DNA of 64,000 nucleotides from contig OZ025276.1 of NCBI GenBank assembly GCA_964019165.1, forward strand, positions 11,953,028 to 12,017,027, in the 5' to 3' direction. A model generated the notes under the pieces. That model was not told where the DNA came from. It did not search any database and worked only from the letters and a program-made list of their open reading frames with translations. Both the position numbers and the translations under genes were made by a program. The DNA comes from Mastigias papua. Its lineage: Eukaryota > Cnidaria > Scyphozoa > Rhizostomeae > Mastigiidae. Below are positions 40,151-52,511 of this stretch, one piece after another. Position 1 is the first letter of the stretch. Every line of letters starts with the position of its first letter.

Positions 40151-40154
40151 CCCA

Positions 40155-40310
40155 TGTAGGACGGCAACTATGGAGTGGGTCCTGGGGTACGAGACCCCTG
40201 GCCGTTTCCTCAAAAAGGATAAAACTGCCCTCTTTCTTGGATAATTTTATAGCAACCATTGATACACATGAAAGTAAGGAAATCTTAAGGATTCCCGTAT
40301 GATCTCTTTT
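40155..40310 (+). repeat. Dispersed repeat, copy also at 7690-7865
   Basis: Direct copy of the block near 7.7 kb (gggtcctggggt, cccctggccgtttcctcaaa, acatgaaagtaaggaaatc). Confidence 0.5.
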
Positions 40311-42102
40311 GTTTCTAAAACTGAAAAGTATGATACCAAGATGCATTCTTTGTGGAAAGTGGTTGGTCTGCCCGTTTTTGTTGACTTAGAACATCAACCT
40401 TAAAAATTCCCAGTTGCAATGCCTGCAATGCCAGGTCAGAAACTGATGGGAAACTGACCATACAAGTATGGAAAATTGGCATCTGTTTTCTCTCCCTGTG
40501 TTGTGCTCTGTTACACTGTTTTTGATATTTGTTATTTTGCAGTGGCATTCTGTATCTAGAAGAATTTGTCTCATAGCACTGACATCAGGTCTCTCTTGAT
40601 TGAACTTGGGAGATTTACTGTCAAAGTACAAGGTTTGGTTATGCATGATTAGTTTACCCAAATGCAAAATCATAACTGATTGCCAGTTAGGGTACATCAG
40701 TGATGCTGCACCTCAAGGGGAATGCGTGCAGCTCTAAAACCACAGCGTCACATTTACAGGCAGCACATATGTTTCCTGATCAAAAGCTATTTTTATTCAT
40801 ATTTGGCCTCGAGTCCCCTTACTCCAGGAAATATGGTGTGGATCAGTTTTGTTGACAATAAACCGACTGGGTAGCATAGGATAACATGAAATTTCAGAAA
40901 AAATAGCGTGCAATAGCATAGATTCCATTGGACTATGGCATAAAGTAGCGTAGAATATAGCACAAAAATGGCATGCATTGATAACAGAATCGGTGAACTT
41001 TGTCAGGGAGGCCTGCACTTGGGAATTTTTTCCTCTTCTCTCGCTGGTCAAGTGTCATTGCAGTCAAATGGTAAATGGTTTGCTTTACCCCGGATATTTT
41101 TCTTTCCTATATATTTACTACCATATTTCTAAGATCAAAATTGAGAATTGCTGTTGTTCTCACCCACAGGATGTCATAAGGTGCTGTTCCACCATACATT
41201 TATTTTTCTCATATGAGTATTTAAGTGCATGTGCGCAGGAATATTTGTGCGATCTAAATAAAGGCGATAATATGGTCTAGGTTTCTCGCCTAGTTACGTA
41301 AAAATGGTGCATTTTGCTCTGCACCGAGCTCACAGGACGATTATTTTTTAAACCTTTTGATTTCTGACTTATTCCAAATACTTGACAAATCATCCAGGTA
41401 CTGTCAAAAGGCAAGTCCTTCCCCTAGTAAAACTTGTTCGCTAACTTTTGAGCCTTACCACTAATATTTAATTTCCTGGAACAATGTCTCGCTACATGCC
41501 ACTTTTTGTATGTCCTCGTACTTTCCATGTTTCACCTCACCATCATGTCAATGGTAGTCGCGAATGTAAGATGAAGGAAGAAGGCTCTTCTTTGTATATC
41601 ATATTTGAGGAAGATTTTTTGTGATTTTTCTCAATAATCCATTTAATATGCTATTTGCTTTGAAAAGCAGAACCCTTCTATAGAACTATTCCACTGCAAA
41701 ATGCCAGGATGCCAGAGTCAAAACCTAACCTTCTACTTATGGAATACCGTAGAGTTTGAATTAGCTCCCCCTCTGAAAAGGCCCTCTTGATCTAAGTATG
41801 TCCTCATGCTATAATTCTAAATGTCTAATAAGCCCCCAATACATAACATATTATTTCCCAAAGTTCTTTAGAAAAACTTTTAAAAGTAATTTGCTATGTG
41901 ATGTGTTCCAGATAATTGTTTATTCCCCTCTCAAATAACCCCCCGTTGAAAAACCCCTGGCCAAAAATATAGAAGAGTGTTAAGCCCCAAATGGGTTAAT
42001 TTGAGAATGTAAGGCAGTACTTTGGAATGAATCCACTCCATTCAAGTAATTTCACTTACGTTATTTAGTGTGACATACGTCAATGGTTTTCAATCCTTTA
42101 CG

Positions 42103-42105
<3 letters not shown>
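40311..42105. other. No gene seen
   Basis: No coding support. 41740-41990 contains several 'taagccccc/ataacccccc' phrases that look like an old transposon fragment, but ends could not be defined. Confidence 0.35.
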
Positions 42106-42108
<3 letters not shown>

Positions 42109-42193
<85 letters not shown>

Positions 42194-42274
42194 CAATCTA
42201 TCTGTCTTCATCCAAATGCAGAAAAATACATAGAGTATATAAATACATATAATATACAAAGTGGTTTTTATTTT

Positions 42275-42352
<78 letters not shown>

Positions 42353-42365
42353 TTCTATATATATA
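42109..42365. repeat. Two (TA)n runs separated by about 87 bp
   Basis: TA runs at 42109-42190 and 42277-42365 flank a short unique stretch. The second abuts the palindrome at 42365. Confidence 0.95.
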
Positions 42366-42592
42366 CTTTGATGCTATGAATAGGACGGACGTAAATAAGA
42401 CGACAAACTTTTGGCACTCCGAAGCTTTTCAAATCTACGATCTCATCAGAGAGTGACTTTACTTGCAAAAAAGCAAAGTCACAATTGTTGTAAGTAAAGT
42501 CACACTCTGATGAGAATGTAGGTTTGAAAAACTTTAGTATGCCATAAAGTTGTCGTCTTATTTACGTCCGTCTTACTCATAGTATTCAAAGT
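42365..42592. mobile_element. Large palindrome (fold-back element), arms about 100 bp
   Basis: The left arm (actttgatgctatga ... gtgactttacttgc) and right arm (gtaagtaaagtcac ... tcatagtattcaaagt) are inverted copies at roughly 85-90% identity, with a loop of about 25 bases. Perfect blocks include ggacggacgtaaataagacg versus its complement in the right arm. There is no coding capacity. It fits a fold-back MITE; microsatellites sit on both sides. Confidence 0.85.
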
Positions 42593-42620
42593 GTTTAGTA
42601 CGCGCTAATAGCATTAAGTT

Positions 42621-42697
<77 letters not shown>
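42621..42697. repeat. (CA)n microsatellite
   Basis: CA run with one cg interruption near 42646. Confidence 0.97.
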
Positions 42698-42698
<1 letters not shown>

Positions 42699-43310
42699 TT
42701 ATATACAGTATGTATTAATGTATTTATATATAAGGCATTTCTGTTTCCACGAAATGGACACTAAGTTTGTAGTTTTTAAGGAATATAAACAATGCACAGA
42801 TTTCAGAAACTTTAGTTAGTTTTGATTCCCTTATATGAGGAAGGCTTAATATGAAGAATTGGCAGCTGGAAGAAAGTTAGATTTCTTCTGCACTCTGTAA
42901 TGGCTACACAGATTGACCCAGTATAAAATTGCCATTTGCAAAGCGCGTGTGACCAATGGGTTATTCCAAGAGAAAGGCTCTCAGGTTGATTCTGGTATCC
43001 CAATGGCTGCGTAGTTCACATCGCTCTTCAAAATTCATCACAAGGACATATATTTCTTTCCAGACGTAAACTATGACGGAAGGTACAACTTAATGATAGT
43101 TTATACATTTAGCCAACAAATCTGTGTATAAAGTTTCTTTCTCGATATGCATCACTTTTTGGCAAATCAAAATGAAAGAAGGGACCATGTATTGGAGGGG
43201 GGGGGGAAACACCATAAAATATTGCAACTGGGGGCAAGCATAAGAACTAGGAGGGCAATTGCGTTCTAGTTTATATTTAAATTAGGCCCTGTTCTTAACT
43301 AACTAAAGCC

Positions 43311-43560
43311 ACCTTTCACACTAACTGTTTTTGGCCAAAAACGGGCATGTTTAGCGCTGTTGTTAGGCTTGGCTTTAAATTTCTCCAGTATCAAAGATGC
43401 TTTAACTCGGATGCGTTTTGAGGACAAGTGTGTACGCTAATTGATAGATTGATAGATTAAAATTTTTGTTTGAAACTGTAGTGTGAACGGAGATGAAAAG
43501 CAGTTCAATTTTTCTGAGTAGAAACGAATGGAATGGAAAACTGAGCAGTGTGAACGTGTA
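43311..43560. mobile_element. MITE-like element related to the one at 15231-15623
   Basis: Inverted ends tttcacactaactgtttt and ctgagcagtgtgaacgtg; interior gtttagcgctgttgttaggctt resembles gtttagctctgtttttggctt at about 15276. Non-coding. Confidence 0.55.
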
Positions 43561-44800
43561 ATGGTTTGATGATTTACACAAGTGTTAAAATAACTTAATT
43601 GACAACAGTGTTATTCACTAACGGTATTGTAAACAGATGGAAGAAAAAGTCAACGAGAGAAGAAAATTGCCTGTCTGCATGCATTTTATTCAAATATGAA
43701 TTGGCTTGGAATTCACAGCATGTCGAAGATTTCACTGCGAAAGCAAATTCTGGAAGGGCGTCAAAAAAGATTTCCCCTGCATTTATCAAACAGTGCATGG
43801 GGCAGTTACGCAGGGAGTCAAAATTTTCAAATAGAGTTCGTGTGTTGTGTTCTATGGTTGTGCTATATGTTCACGTCACTAGGTACAAGATCGTACTCTG
43901 CAACATCTTCAGCTTTGAACTGCAGAATACTTCTGTAATGGAGAGGGAAGATACTAAAAGAGGGTATCAGAAGTTACTTAAAGTACGAAAGTCACGGATT
44001 CAGATACTCAATATGACGTGTCATTTGTCAGGGATAATAAAAATAACCGCTTATAGTTTTCCAACAAACACATTACAGTCACGGCACCACTGACAGCTTG
44101 TGGGAGATTTAACCATTATTTTTCCAAGAAATTGTGTTTTCCTTTAGTGTTTAAATTTGTTTGTAAGTTTTTACTAGATTTGTGCTCGAGCAATACACTG
44201 TTCACACATGTTTTATTCTTAGAGATGCTGTTTTAGCCATTCAAGGGGGCAGTGGTTGGAAAGGTTCTAACAGAGGTTCGAATGTGCCCCGAAAAATCCT
44301 GTAATTTGCTTCTGATCTAGCAGATGATATATCACAAAATGCCCCGAAACCACTACTTTAGAGTCAGAAATTTTGAGCAGGTGACTTGCATTATGAATAG
44401 GCGTGCACACCTCTATCACATGTGCTAGGCCAGGGGTGGGCAACCTACGGCCCTCGGGTCACAATCCGGCCCTCGAAGGTAATTTTATGGCCCTCGAGCA
44501 GATAGCCCCATTTGTTTAACTCCTTTGTACTGTACAATAGTTAAGATTTATCAGGTTCTGACAAATGCACGGCCTGCTTAGTGTAGTGCACGGCCCACCC
44601 TCCTGAAAGGGTGCCCATCCCTATGCTAGGCAATCGGATTAGCCTGGTTTCCATATAATCGTTACTATAGCTTGGATCTCTGTAAAGGACTATGCTACAA
44701 GGTTCGCTTTTTGCAAGCATATGGACCTTCTTGTGTGACATAACTTTATATGAATAATGGTCACCTTCCTTAAGGCGCTACAATAAGTATAGTACCCCAT
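43561..44800. other. No gene seen
   Basis: A 164-codon frame starting at a TTG (43599) has no recognisable motif and is not called. 44425-44625 contains 'caggggtgggcaacctacggcc' and 'gggtgcccatccc', inverted around about 170 bp, resembling the ends of hAT-type short elements; tentative. Confidence 0.35.
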
Positions 44801-44809
44801 GGCTTAGTA

Positions 44810-45290
44810 TTAGTCAAATGGATTCTCTGTTGCAGTAGCAGTATCATATTGCCAAGAAAGGGCAATCTTTGGTGAACTGAAATAGTCACGAAAATTATCT
44901 CTGACTGATTTAGCATCAGCACTGTAATTATTGGAGCCAATATTTCTCATTGAGACAATGCCCCCAGGTACGTCTGTGCTGAATGTATCCATTAAAATCA
45001 TTATCAATAAAATCAGGTGGACAATACTCTGGAAACTTACCAAGAGATACATCTTTCATCAGGTAGTTGTGCAGTGATACCACTGCTTTTAAAGCTTATA
45101 GTTATGCCCACTGCACAATCAACATTAGAAATTATTGTCCTCCGAAAGATCCTAAAATGCGATGTAACAATGCTAAAAGCATTCTCAACTTGTTGAAAGT
45201 CATTTGCGATATGGTGATATTGTTTGGGGTAGCTTAAACATAATATATAATAGTTCTCCAACGTCTTCAAAATCGAGCTTGCTACATAAT
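44810..45290 (-). pseudogene. PIF/Harbinger transposase C-terminal remnant
   Basis: Two minus-strand frames with a shift near 45045 read FQQVENAFSIVTSHFRIFRR and then SVRDNFRDYFSSPKIALSWQ. These match the conserved end of Harbinger/HARBI1-type transposases (R(R)VVENAFGILxxRFRIFRRxI, later xxIRDxFxxYFxxxxxVxWQ). The catalytic core is absent or unreadable upstream. It is a broken transposon. Confidence 0.75.
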
Positions 45291-45324
45291 TAAAAACGCA
45301 GAAAATATTATCCATTACGATAGG

Positions 45325-45582
45325 AACATTATGACCTATAAAATTATGAACAAGCTTTGCCCAGAAAACTTTTCCGACAAATTCCACCTAAGACCTTCGG
45401 TCTCGAAATGTAATACACGGCACTTTCGAGACCTGCAGATACCGAGATATCGGACTCAATTTGCAAAAAAAGGATTTCATTACTCAGCCTTGAAGACTTG
45501 GAACGTTATACCTGTTGAGCTACGCGAGTTACCTACCCATTATAGCTTCAAAAAACAACTCAAAACGTATTTGAAGGGCTAA
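45325..45582 (+). pseudogene. LINE reverse transcriptase C-terminal remnant
   Basis: About 83 residues (MTYKIMNKLCPENFSDKFHLR ... KGFHYSALKTWNVIPVELREL ... SFKKQLKTYLKG) match the usual end of jockey/CR1-type LINE proteins. It is a different family from the 13.5-kb copy and lies head-to-head with the Harbinger remnant, so one may have inserted into the other. Confidence 0.7.
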
Positions 45583-45589
45583 ACGCAGA

Positions 45590-47855
45590 AGTCAGAACAC
45601 GAATACCTGGAAGATCAGCGCTCTTTTATAGGTTCAAGTTTTTATTTCCATGGGATATTTAGTAGTGTTTTAGTTTGCTGAGGGTATACTTTGTGTTGAA
45701 ACAGTTATTATTATTATCATTATTATTTATAAATCTTGTTACATTTATTGCAGTTAAATTCGCATGAATTATGCGTAATCCATGTAGCAGTGCTCCGCAA
45801 AGGGATTTGCGTTGAAACTAACTGTGCTTATCGTATCCCGTCTTCGCACTAATAGTGTCTACGAAGAGCTAGATGTGCATCTAAAAGTAGGCAGTTATTG
45901 AGGAACGTAGCGTAGCACAATATGACCGAAATCCCGAGTAAATGTGAGGGAATTTTTTCGGAAGATCTTTAGTGCAGAGCGGTAAGTCAGATATTTTGAC
46001 CCAACGTTTTGGCGCAGAACTATGGTGCAAACAATTTTGGCGCTACGATCAGTGAAGTCACCAAAACGTACAACAGTTTGTATACTTGATCGTTCGCTTA
46101 CCTCTCTTTCTGTTCTTGCCCATTCTCTAACAAAAATCCAGAACGTTTTTGGCGTAGAGGCGTCTGCGCAATTAATTCTTGTAGCGCGGAACATATTGCG
46201 GAGGAAAAATCTTCTGCGCGCGCTGAACGTCAGATTCACCCTGGGTCAAAAGAGGTCCAAAAATAAGGAACTTTTAAAACCTAGCCCTTGAACTAGGTTC
46301 CTCATAAAAGTCATGTAGTTCGGCTGGTACAGAGAATGTTCTTCATACTTAAGCCTTTCCAAATATGCCGTTTTTAGTAAGAAATTGATTTATAAGGAAG
46401 TAATACTCGACTGCTCAAACAGTTCAGAAAGTTCAGGATTTGTATAAATTTCTTTGTGGTAACTTTTGTATGAGAGTGCTGTTTGTGTATTGCCTGCCTG
46501 TCTGTAGCGTCGCGCAAGCTATAGCCTTACGGAAGCGCGCGACCATTCTTGCTAAGAAAGTGTTAAGGAAGTTTCAGTGCTGGGGAAAAAACCTTTCTTG
46601 TTACAAACATTCTTTGTGAGTGTTGATCATTTGCCTGTGTGTGTCGTTTTATCAATCTACATTGGAGATACAGTGAAACAGCGTTTTAACGCCAACGGTT
46701 CTATTTTCCAGTGGCGTAACAGAATGGCTTGGGACCTTGGGAACATTTTAGTTGGGGGCCTTTTGAAGCTGACAATTTTTCCCATATCCAGACAAAATGA
46801 CGAATATGGATTTTTATCAATAGGGAAGAAACGAGGCATAAATGGCAGCCTATGAAGTGGAGCGTATCGGCTTATTAGATATCCTTTTATGTACAGCAAT
46901 CAGTGCAAAAGATCTTTGCCTTGAAAACTTCTGACAGGCCCTTTGCAGCCTCAAAGGCTTGGGGGCCCTTAGGAGTTACTCTAACCCCAACCTATCTCAG
47001 TCACGCCACTGTTAATGTCGTTTAAGTTACAAGGGGATCTTGGCGCTTAGCACAGACTTTATAATAGTATATTAGGGTTTGTATTGGTATAATAGTACCA
47101 TTACGACCTCTCCTTTTATAAACTAACTGGTAACTTATTTTCGACTAAAACGTTTTGGGCCCATTCCAGGATCCCTTATCATTATGAATATTTTATGGGG
47201 GGGCAAACTAACTTGTATGCTAAGGGGGGGGGTGAATGTAAATGAAAGACGTAAACAACCATTCAGAAAAGTGTACTATTTTGTCTCTAATATGCGGAAG
47301 GACGTTTAGTAATTTTTGGAATTTTTCCAACCCCACGGAGCGTATTAGAGCCCCATACTTATTCATCTTGGGAACTATGGTGCGAATGACAAGGGAGTTG
47401 ATGAAGAAAGCCATTTTCAAGGGTTTATGTGATGATTATTTTGAAATGATGTCAAGATTTCTTAAAAGATACTATTTCTGTTTCATTCTCATTTTACATT
47501 TAATCAGACATTACTTTCAGAAAGTTCCTGCTTCCTCCGTTTATTTCAACCCCATCCCCCGTTCATTAGAGAGCAAAGAGTAGGAGGGAAGGATGAAATT
47601 TTTCAATTGAGAGTAGGACGGTGTCTGAGGATAAGTAGACTTACTCGTGTATGACTAGACCCATGTTGTTGCTGGCTTGACTAATAGTATCAACATTGTT
47701 AAGAGAGAGGGTAACAAGTGGAAGCAAAATGGCTGTAAATAGCGGCAGAATTATAGCTGCTCGTTGTGGAATCAGCTTTTTGAAGCAACTTAATTATGGT
47801 TGATCTTGTTTCCTACATTTTATATTGAAAATCAATGCCCATTTTATCCTATTTT
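45590..47855. other. Sequence upstream of the copy 2 first visible exon; no gene seen
   Basis: No supported exon. A GC-richer patch with several CpG-containing words (gcgcggaac, tctgcgcgcgctgaac) at 46000-46230 and 46505-46545 could be regulatory for the gene starting near 47860, but no core promoter is recognisable. Confidence 0.3.
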
Positions 47856-47859
47856 GCAG

Positions 47860-47945
47860 ATGGCTCCACCATGGCCTATGATGAGATTTGGAAAATTGGA
47901 AGGAGGGGGACCACTCACTGCGTCGGAACAGAAAAGAGTGGATGA
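47860..47945 (+). CDS. Probable first coding exon of Hint gene copy 2
   Basis: Acceptor ttttgcag is followed at once by ATG, and the 86-base exon ends at a strong donor gtaagt (47946). It encodes MAPPWPMMRFGKLEGG and on to a split Asp codon (phase 2). The next exon (48677) begins with the single base needed to complete it. Because the ATG directly follows an acceptor, an upstream exon (5' UTR, or coding) must exist. No signal peptide is apparent. Assignment to the Hint gene rests on strand, order and matching phase, not on a transcript. Confidence 0.55.
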
Positions 47946-48676
47946 GTAAGTATTGGAAATATATTGCATTGTTTTTCTCATGAATTGGCAGATGGCATTT
48001 GATTGCTATACTTTTTGTTAACTATACTTGTGATAAATAATAACATTTGACGATCGATGATAAAATTTGCGTAAGTATACACCAATTTTGACCAGTGTCG
48101 CCACTTCCCCGATACAGGTTGATCTACATTACGCGTTATTTGAGAGTTCAGCCAGACTAGCCGGGCTGAAAACTCAGCCCCCTCTCTATTCATCTCTTTG
48201 TAAAATTGAGCATGTGATTAGGTGAGAAAATTCCAACCCGGGCTAGAATTAAAGCCCCCCTTCAGCTAGACGGGCTAGGATTTCCAGCATGGTTGAAGGT
48301 GATAAAATTTGTCATGTATTCGGATTTTTTCAGCCCGGGCCGAGAATGAAGGTTGCCTCAAGCGCATTTTGTGTGGTACAGCCGCCCTGGCAATAACACA
48401 GTAGCACGAAGTTTTCCAAGTTTTGAGTGCCTATGATTGCGACTTTTGGGATTTTAGGAATTTTTTGGTGGTTTCTTCACAATATGTATGAGATTTTCCC
48501 GAGTAATATGCTCCTCGTTGTACGTTGCCAATCGTTGAATGAGATAAGCAATTTTCTACCCAGTATCTTTTCCATTGGACGATTGAGCGTTTGCGTGAAT
48601 TCATTATCGAGTCAGCCCGGGGTGAAAACTCTCATATAACCAGCCCCTTTAAAGTGTTGTTTGTCGTCCTTTTCAG
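47946..48676 (+). other. Intron between exons 1 and 2 of copy 2, holding a dispersed repeat
   Basis: Donor gtaagt, acceptor ccttttcag. Most of its length (48110-48430) is the repeat also present at 8100-8430. Confidence 0.5.
48110..48430 (+). repeat. Dispersed repeat, second copy at 8100-8430
   Basis: See the entry at 8100. This copy lies in an intron. The phrase 'cagcccgg.gtgaaaactc' recurs near 48605, so the element may extend to about 48640. Confidence 0.7.
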
Positions 48677-48911
48677 TACATTCGACGATTACGAAAAGTT
48701 GCAAGCTCTACTGGACATCACTGATTCATTTACATCATTGCCAAACGCGAGCATGCGGGACACGTTTGACAAATCTATCAGACAGGCAGAGGATGACATA
48801 AGTAAGACATTCTTTAATGCTGATCCTCGTGACTGCGTTTTTGGTGGCACGAAATATACAAGCGATCGCAACGAAGTGGCATCTTGCCTCATGGCAAAGA
48901 GTATTTCAAAG
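48677..48911 (+). CDS. Probable second coding exon of Hint gene copy 2
   Basis: This 235-base exon lies between acceptor ccttttcag and donor gtaaga (48912). It encodes about 78 residues (TFDDYEKLQALLDITDSF ... NEVASCLMAKSISK), acidic and probably helical, with no recognised domain. It ends in phase 0, which fits the phase-0 start of the large exon at 56135. The summed length of the five exons is 4251 bases, a multiple of three. An additional exon in the 7.2-kb intron cannot be excluded. Confidence 0.6.
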
Positions 48912-50189
48912 GTAAGACATGAATGTAAACTTTGTTACTGAAATCTTTTACAATATGGGATTGATCAATACAGCCTACATCTGATATTAAGAAGTCATCC
49001 ATATTTTTGAGTACTGAATAATTGGTGGGGTGGAAATAAGTGGGGAGAGGTGGATTGGATATTGCTCTTACGAATGGTAATTGGTGGAAAATTTCAGCTA
49101 ATTGTTTCATACCGTTCTTGAGATATGGCTTCTAAAAGTTCGCTAATAAATGCGCAGATTTTGTGGCAAAAGTGGATATTTATAGGAGTCGCCATCTTAA
49201 GTTATCAATAGCTCCAAAACTACAAATAACAAGTCTCTTAAACTTCATATGATGAAAATATACCTAATACACTCAATAAAAGTTTGAAATACCAGATCTC
49301 AAAAATTTTGTTATAATCTATAATGGCGGTCCAAATTACAACAAAATTAGAAATGCACTCTTTTCCATTTTTGGGTGACCCGTATAGCGCATTCATAGCG
49401 GACAATCTATGCTCTTGATAGTAGCTAACAAATATAGTTACATTGCTACCAGTTTCAGACATTTTTGGCTAAATTTGGGTTTTACTTGAAAATTTACAAT
49501 AATTTGCAACCTTGTCTTGTGTGCAAAATGTAAAATTTTGCGCATTTTTAGGGTCTAAAGCCCAATGTAGACAAAGTCTCTAGACCTTGAAAATTTAATC
49601 AAATTAGCACTAAACTGTATGTATTAAATTAATGGGAAAATTTTCTGGGCTCTAATTGCCTTCACTCCTTGGTATGCATTTGAATTATGGGACATGTCCC
49701 ATATAAGTGACAAAATTGTTTTGGACAACTCTTTAGATTTCAAAGCTCTATACTAAAATCTTACAAGGCTGGTTCATGTTCTTTAGAATACATTTACAAG
49801 AGCAGACTGCTACTATAAATCGGGTATACATTGTTGAGAAGTTTTAAATCCTACTGTTATAAAAACCATAGTGGCAATCTGAATTCAAAATATTGTATGA
49901 AGTTTAGTTTACAGGAAAACATTCTGACTGCAGTGCAGTAATTCGATGAAGTACATCAAACTTCGCATAACATTGAAATGCTACGACAAGCATCAATGAA
50001 GCAGCAGCGATTGATGGGTTTGTTGTGTAAATTTGAGGATTTCAAGACCTGATCCAACTACAAAAATTTTGAAGTCGCGCGAATACAAGAACAGACTTCT
50101 GCTATAAAATCGAGCATATATTTTTGAGAAGTTTTGTATCATTTTGTTGTAAAAAGTCCAGAACACAGATAACTGTTATCAACACTTTG

Positions 50190-51480
50190 GGATCAGAATG
50201 ACTGCTCGAGAAACCCTTTGGATTGCCCCAAGGTTCAATGCTTGAACCAATTTTAGGTTTGATATACATCGACAACTCAACACCAGTTGTTGGTTGTAAG
50301 CAGTTCCTAATTTAACATGATTTTCCAACACCACTGTCCTTGGACAAGATAATAAAAGTGGGGGTCCGGTGGTTTGCAACCAGAAGAAAGTTCTGCCAAT
50401 CACGGCTTTCAATTTGCCGGAAAATGGTGCAGCACCTAGTCACTATGTGTCCCATTTCAAACTTATCAAAGTGTCCCATTTCTCCCTATTAATTTTCTTG
50501 TCCAAGATCATTACTTATACAGTCAACCTCGCATAATTCGGATCACACGGGACTGGCTGATTTTGTCCGGATTGCAGAAAATCTGGATTACGTAGAAGCT
50601 TTTTCAGTGTTGCACTTTAATAGGAAACTAATTGGACTTAGCAATTCTGTCCGGAATATACAAAAATCCGGATAAAACTGATCCGAATTATGCAAGGTTG
50701 ACTATGTCCCAGGCTTCTAGTAGTGACCGGAACCACTCAAAATTATAAGATGCACCCTTACGCAGATGATGCTCTGTTACCTCGATGCCGATCCGAAAGC
50801 GAAAGCGAGTTTAGCCAAGCTAGATAGAGAAGTCAATTGTGCAGCAAAATTGTTAGTGGCAAATATGCTTACAACGCACACAGACGAAGTATATGGTCTT
50901 TGAGAGTAGGCAGAATTTAAAAAAGTATCGAAGAGGTGCATATCACGATCGCTAAGGAAAAAATTAAGCGGTCTGTGAAATTTTGATATCAGGGAGTATG
51001 GCTCAATCCACAATTTTATGGGAATAAACACCTTAAAATATTATCGGGTAAAGTCAGAATGAAAGTAGAAAAGATCAGCAGAGCTATGCCACTTCTGAGC
51101 AAAATTGCCAGAGAATTGTTTGTCAACACCTTAGTAACGCTTCATTTTGACTATTACTGCAAACCATGGTCTTTAGTTAGCCAAACGGACTTAGAGACTT
51201 GAATGAAGGCCTCCGTAACAAGGCTACTAAACTTCTGTCTGATGGAGGCAAAGGGAGATTGCAAAATTGCCATAGCAAGAACTGGGGAAGATTAACTGTT
51301 AAATTTCTGAATGACCTGACACCATCATATCTCCAGGAAAATTCCAATTAGCATCGTCTATGCATGAGGAAAATATGAGATCATATTAATATAATAAAGT
51401 ATATGCTGAGCATATAAAAAGATCAATGGAGCTTTTTTCGTAGCCAGAGCTGCTGGTATATGGAATAATAATAAAATTTA
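50190..51480 (+). pseudogene. Decayed LINE reverse transcriptase
   Basis: Plus-strand translation in shifting frames gives, in order, PFGLPQGSMLEPILGLIYI (RT motif, 50205-50265), HPYADDALLP (catalytic YADD, about 50757), LVTLHFDYYCKPW (51129) and FLNDLTPSYLQE (51300). Motif order and spacing are right for a non-LTR reverse transcriptase, but stops and frameshifts are frequent and a short TIR element interrupts it between the first two motifs. Confidence 0.75.
50520..50703. mobile_element. Short TIR element (about 184 bp), pogo/Tigger-like ends
   Basis: The left end cagtcaacctcgcataatt and the right end aattatgcaaggttgact are inverted for about 26 bases with one or two mismatches, extending through cggatca/tgatccg. 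The left end is preceded by TA. CAGTCAACC-type ends with a TA target resemble pogo-group elements. Inserted within the dead LINE. Confidence 0.75.
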
Positions 51481-52336
51481 AAAATTTTACCGTAAAAATT
51501 TTACCTGAGAACACTTTTTAATACTTGTACAGTATATATAGGTATACAAAGATCGGCAAACCTAGAAATGCTGAGGTATCTATGTGAAATATGAAATATG
51601 TCAACCCCGTAATTTAGGGTCGCAATGACAGCAAGGTAAAACTAAGACGATTTATCCATATCGATTGGATCAGTATCATAAACTGTCACAAACTATATTT
51701 ATGTTAGTGCCTCTACGATGCACATAATTACAAATTAACTGACTAAGAACATTCCACAAATTCATAGATTATTGAATCCCTGGAGTCAAAGAATTATGTT
51801 GGTGGAAATTACAATATAGCAACAGAAGACTATTAGTTAATTGACACTCTTTTCCGACAGTTTGCATAATTGACATCGTATAGTTTTGGTGCATTGTAGT
51901 AGTTTTGAAAAGTGTTCCTTGGTACAATTTCTATTTTGTCCGTTTCATATTTGCGTGATTTTAGAATTCTTGTAGTTGGATCAGCTCTTGAAATCCTCAG
52001 ATTTAAAAAACAAACCGATCAATCACTGCTGCTCCGTTGATCGATTCCTTTCAAGCTCACACTTAAATGTGAAAATTTCTGTGCTCGTAAAAAGTTATCA
52101 TGCACCGCACATTTGAACTGATCCCAATATGCATTGAATTTAAGAGTGTCATCATTGAATGTGGGCTAGTCAAATTTTGCAAGCTTTATTTCCTTATATT
52201 GTCTTTCAGTTGATACAATGTTTGTAGATAATGAGATATTACGGGATTCTAAAACATACTTTTTGGCCTAGTTTTAGATCTTACGTATTGTAAGATGATA
52301 TTCTGTTCACATTCGGCATCTACTTCACCTTCTGGA

Positions 52337-52508
52337 GCAGCGAAATTAATTGATCATTCAATTTAAAGTTATTTTCTTTTTGTTGTTTATCAAGCTTTCC
52401 TGAGCTATTCTCCGTTTCTATTGGCTTTCCATCCGTTTCCAAACAGTCCGTTATATCTTCTATACTATAACTAATGTTAAGCTCAAACATTTCCCCTTTC
52501 TTCTTATA
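52337..52508 (-). pseudogene. 3' part of a minus-strand ORF split by the DNA transposon
   Basis: Reads FELNISYSIEDITDCLETDG ... QLISLLQKVK then stop. Its 5' part lies on the other side of the transposon at 54993-55174 (MESVEIEVHLEMLDSQSYG ...). Joining at the TTA duplication leaves a one-base frameshift near the G run, so it was already broken or broke later. Family unknown. Confidence 0.4.
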
Positions 52509-52511
52509 TTA

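Noticed and set aside
43599..44093. 164-codon ORF
   Set aside because: Begins at TTG, no motif, composition not distinguishable from chance.
44270..44300. tRNA T-loop (ggttcgaat)
   Set aside because: No cloverleaf could be drawn around it.
45895..46291. Overlapping 89- and 114-codon ORFs on opposite strands
   Set aside because: No motif; frames mirror each other in a locally GC-richer patch.
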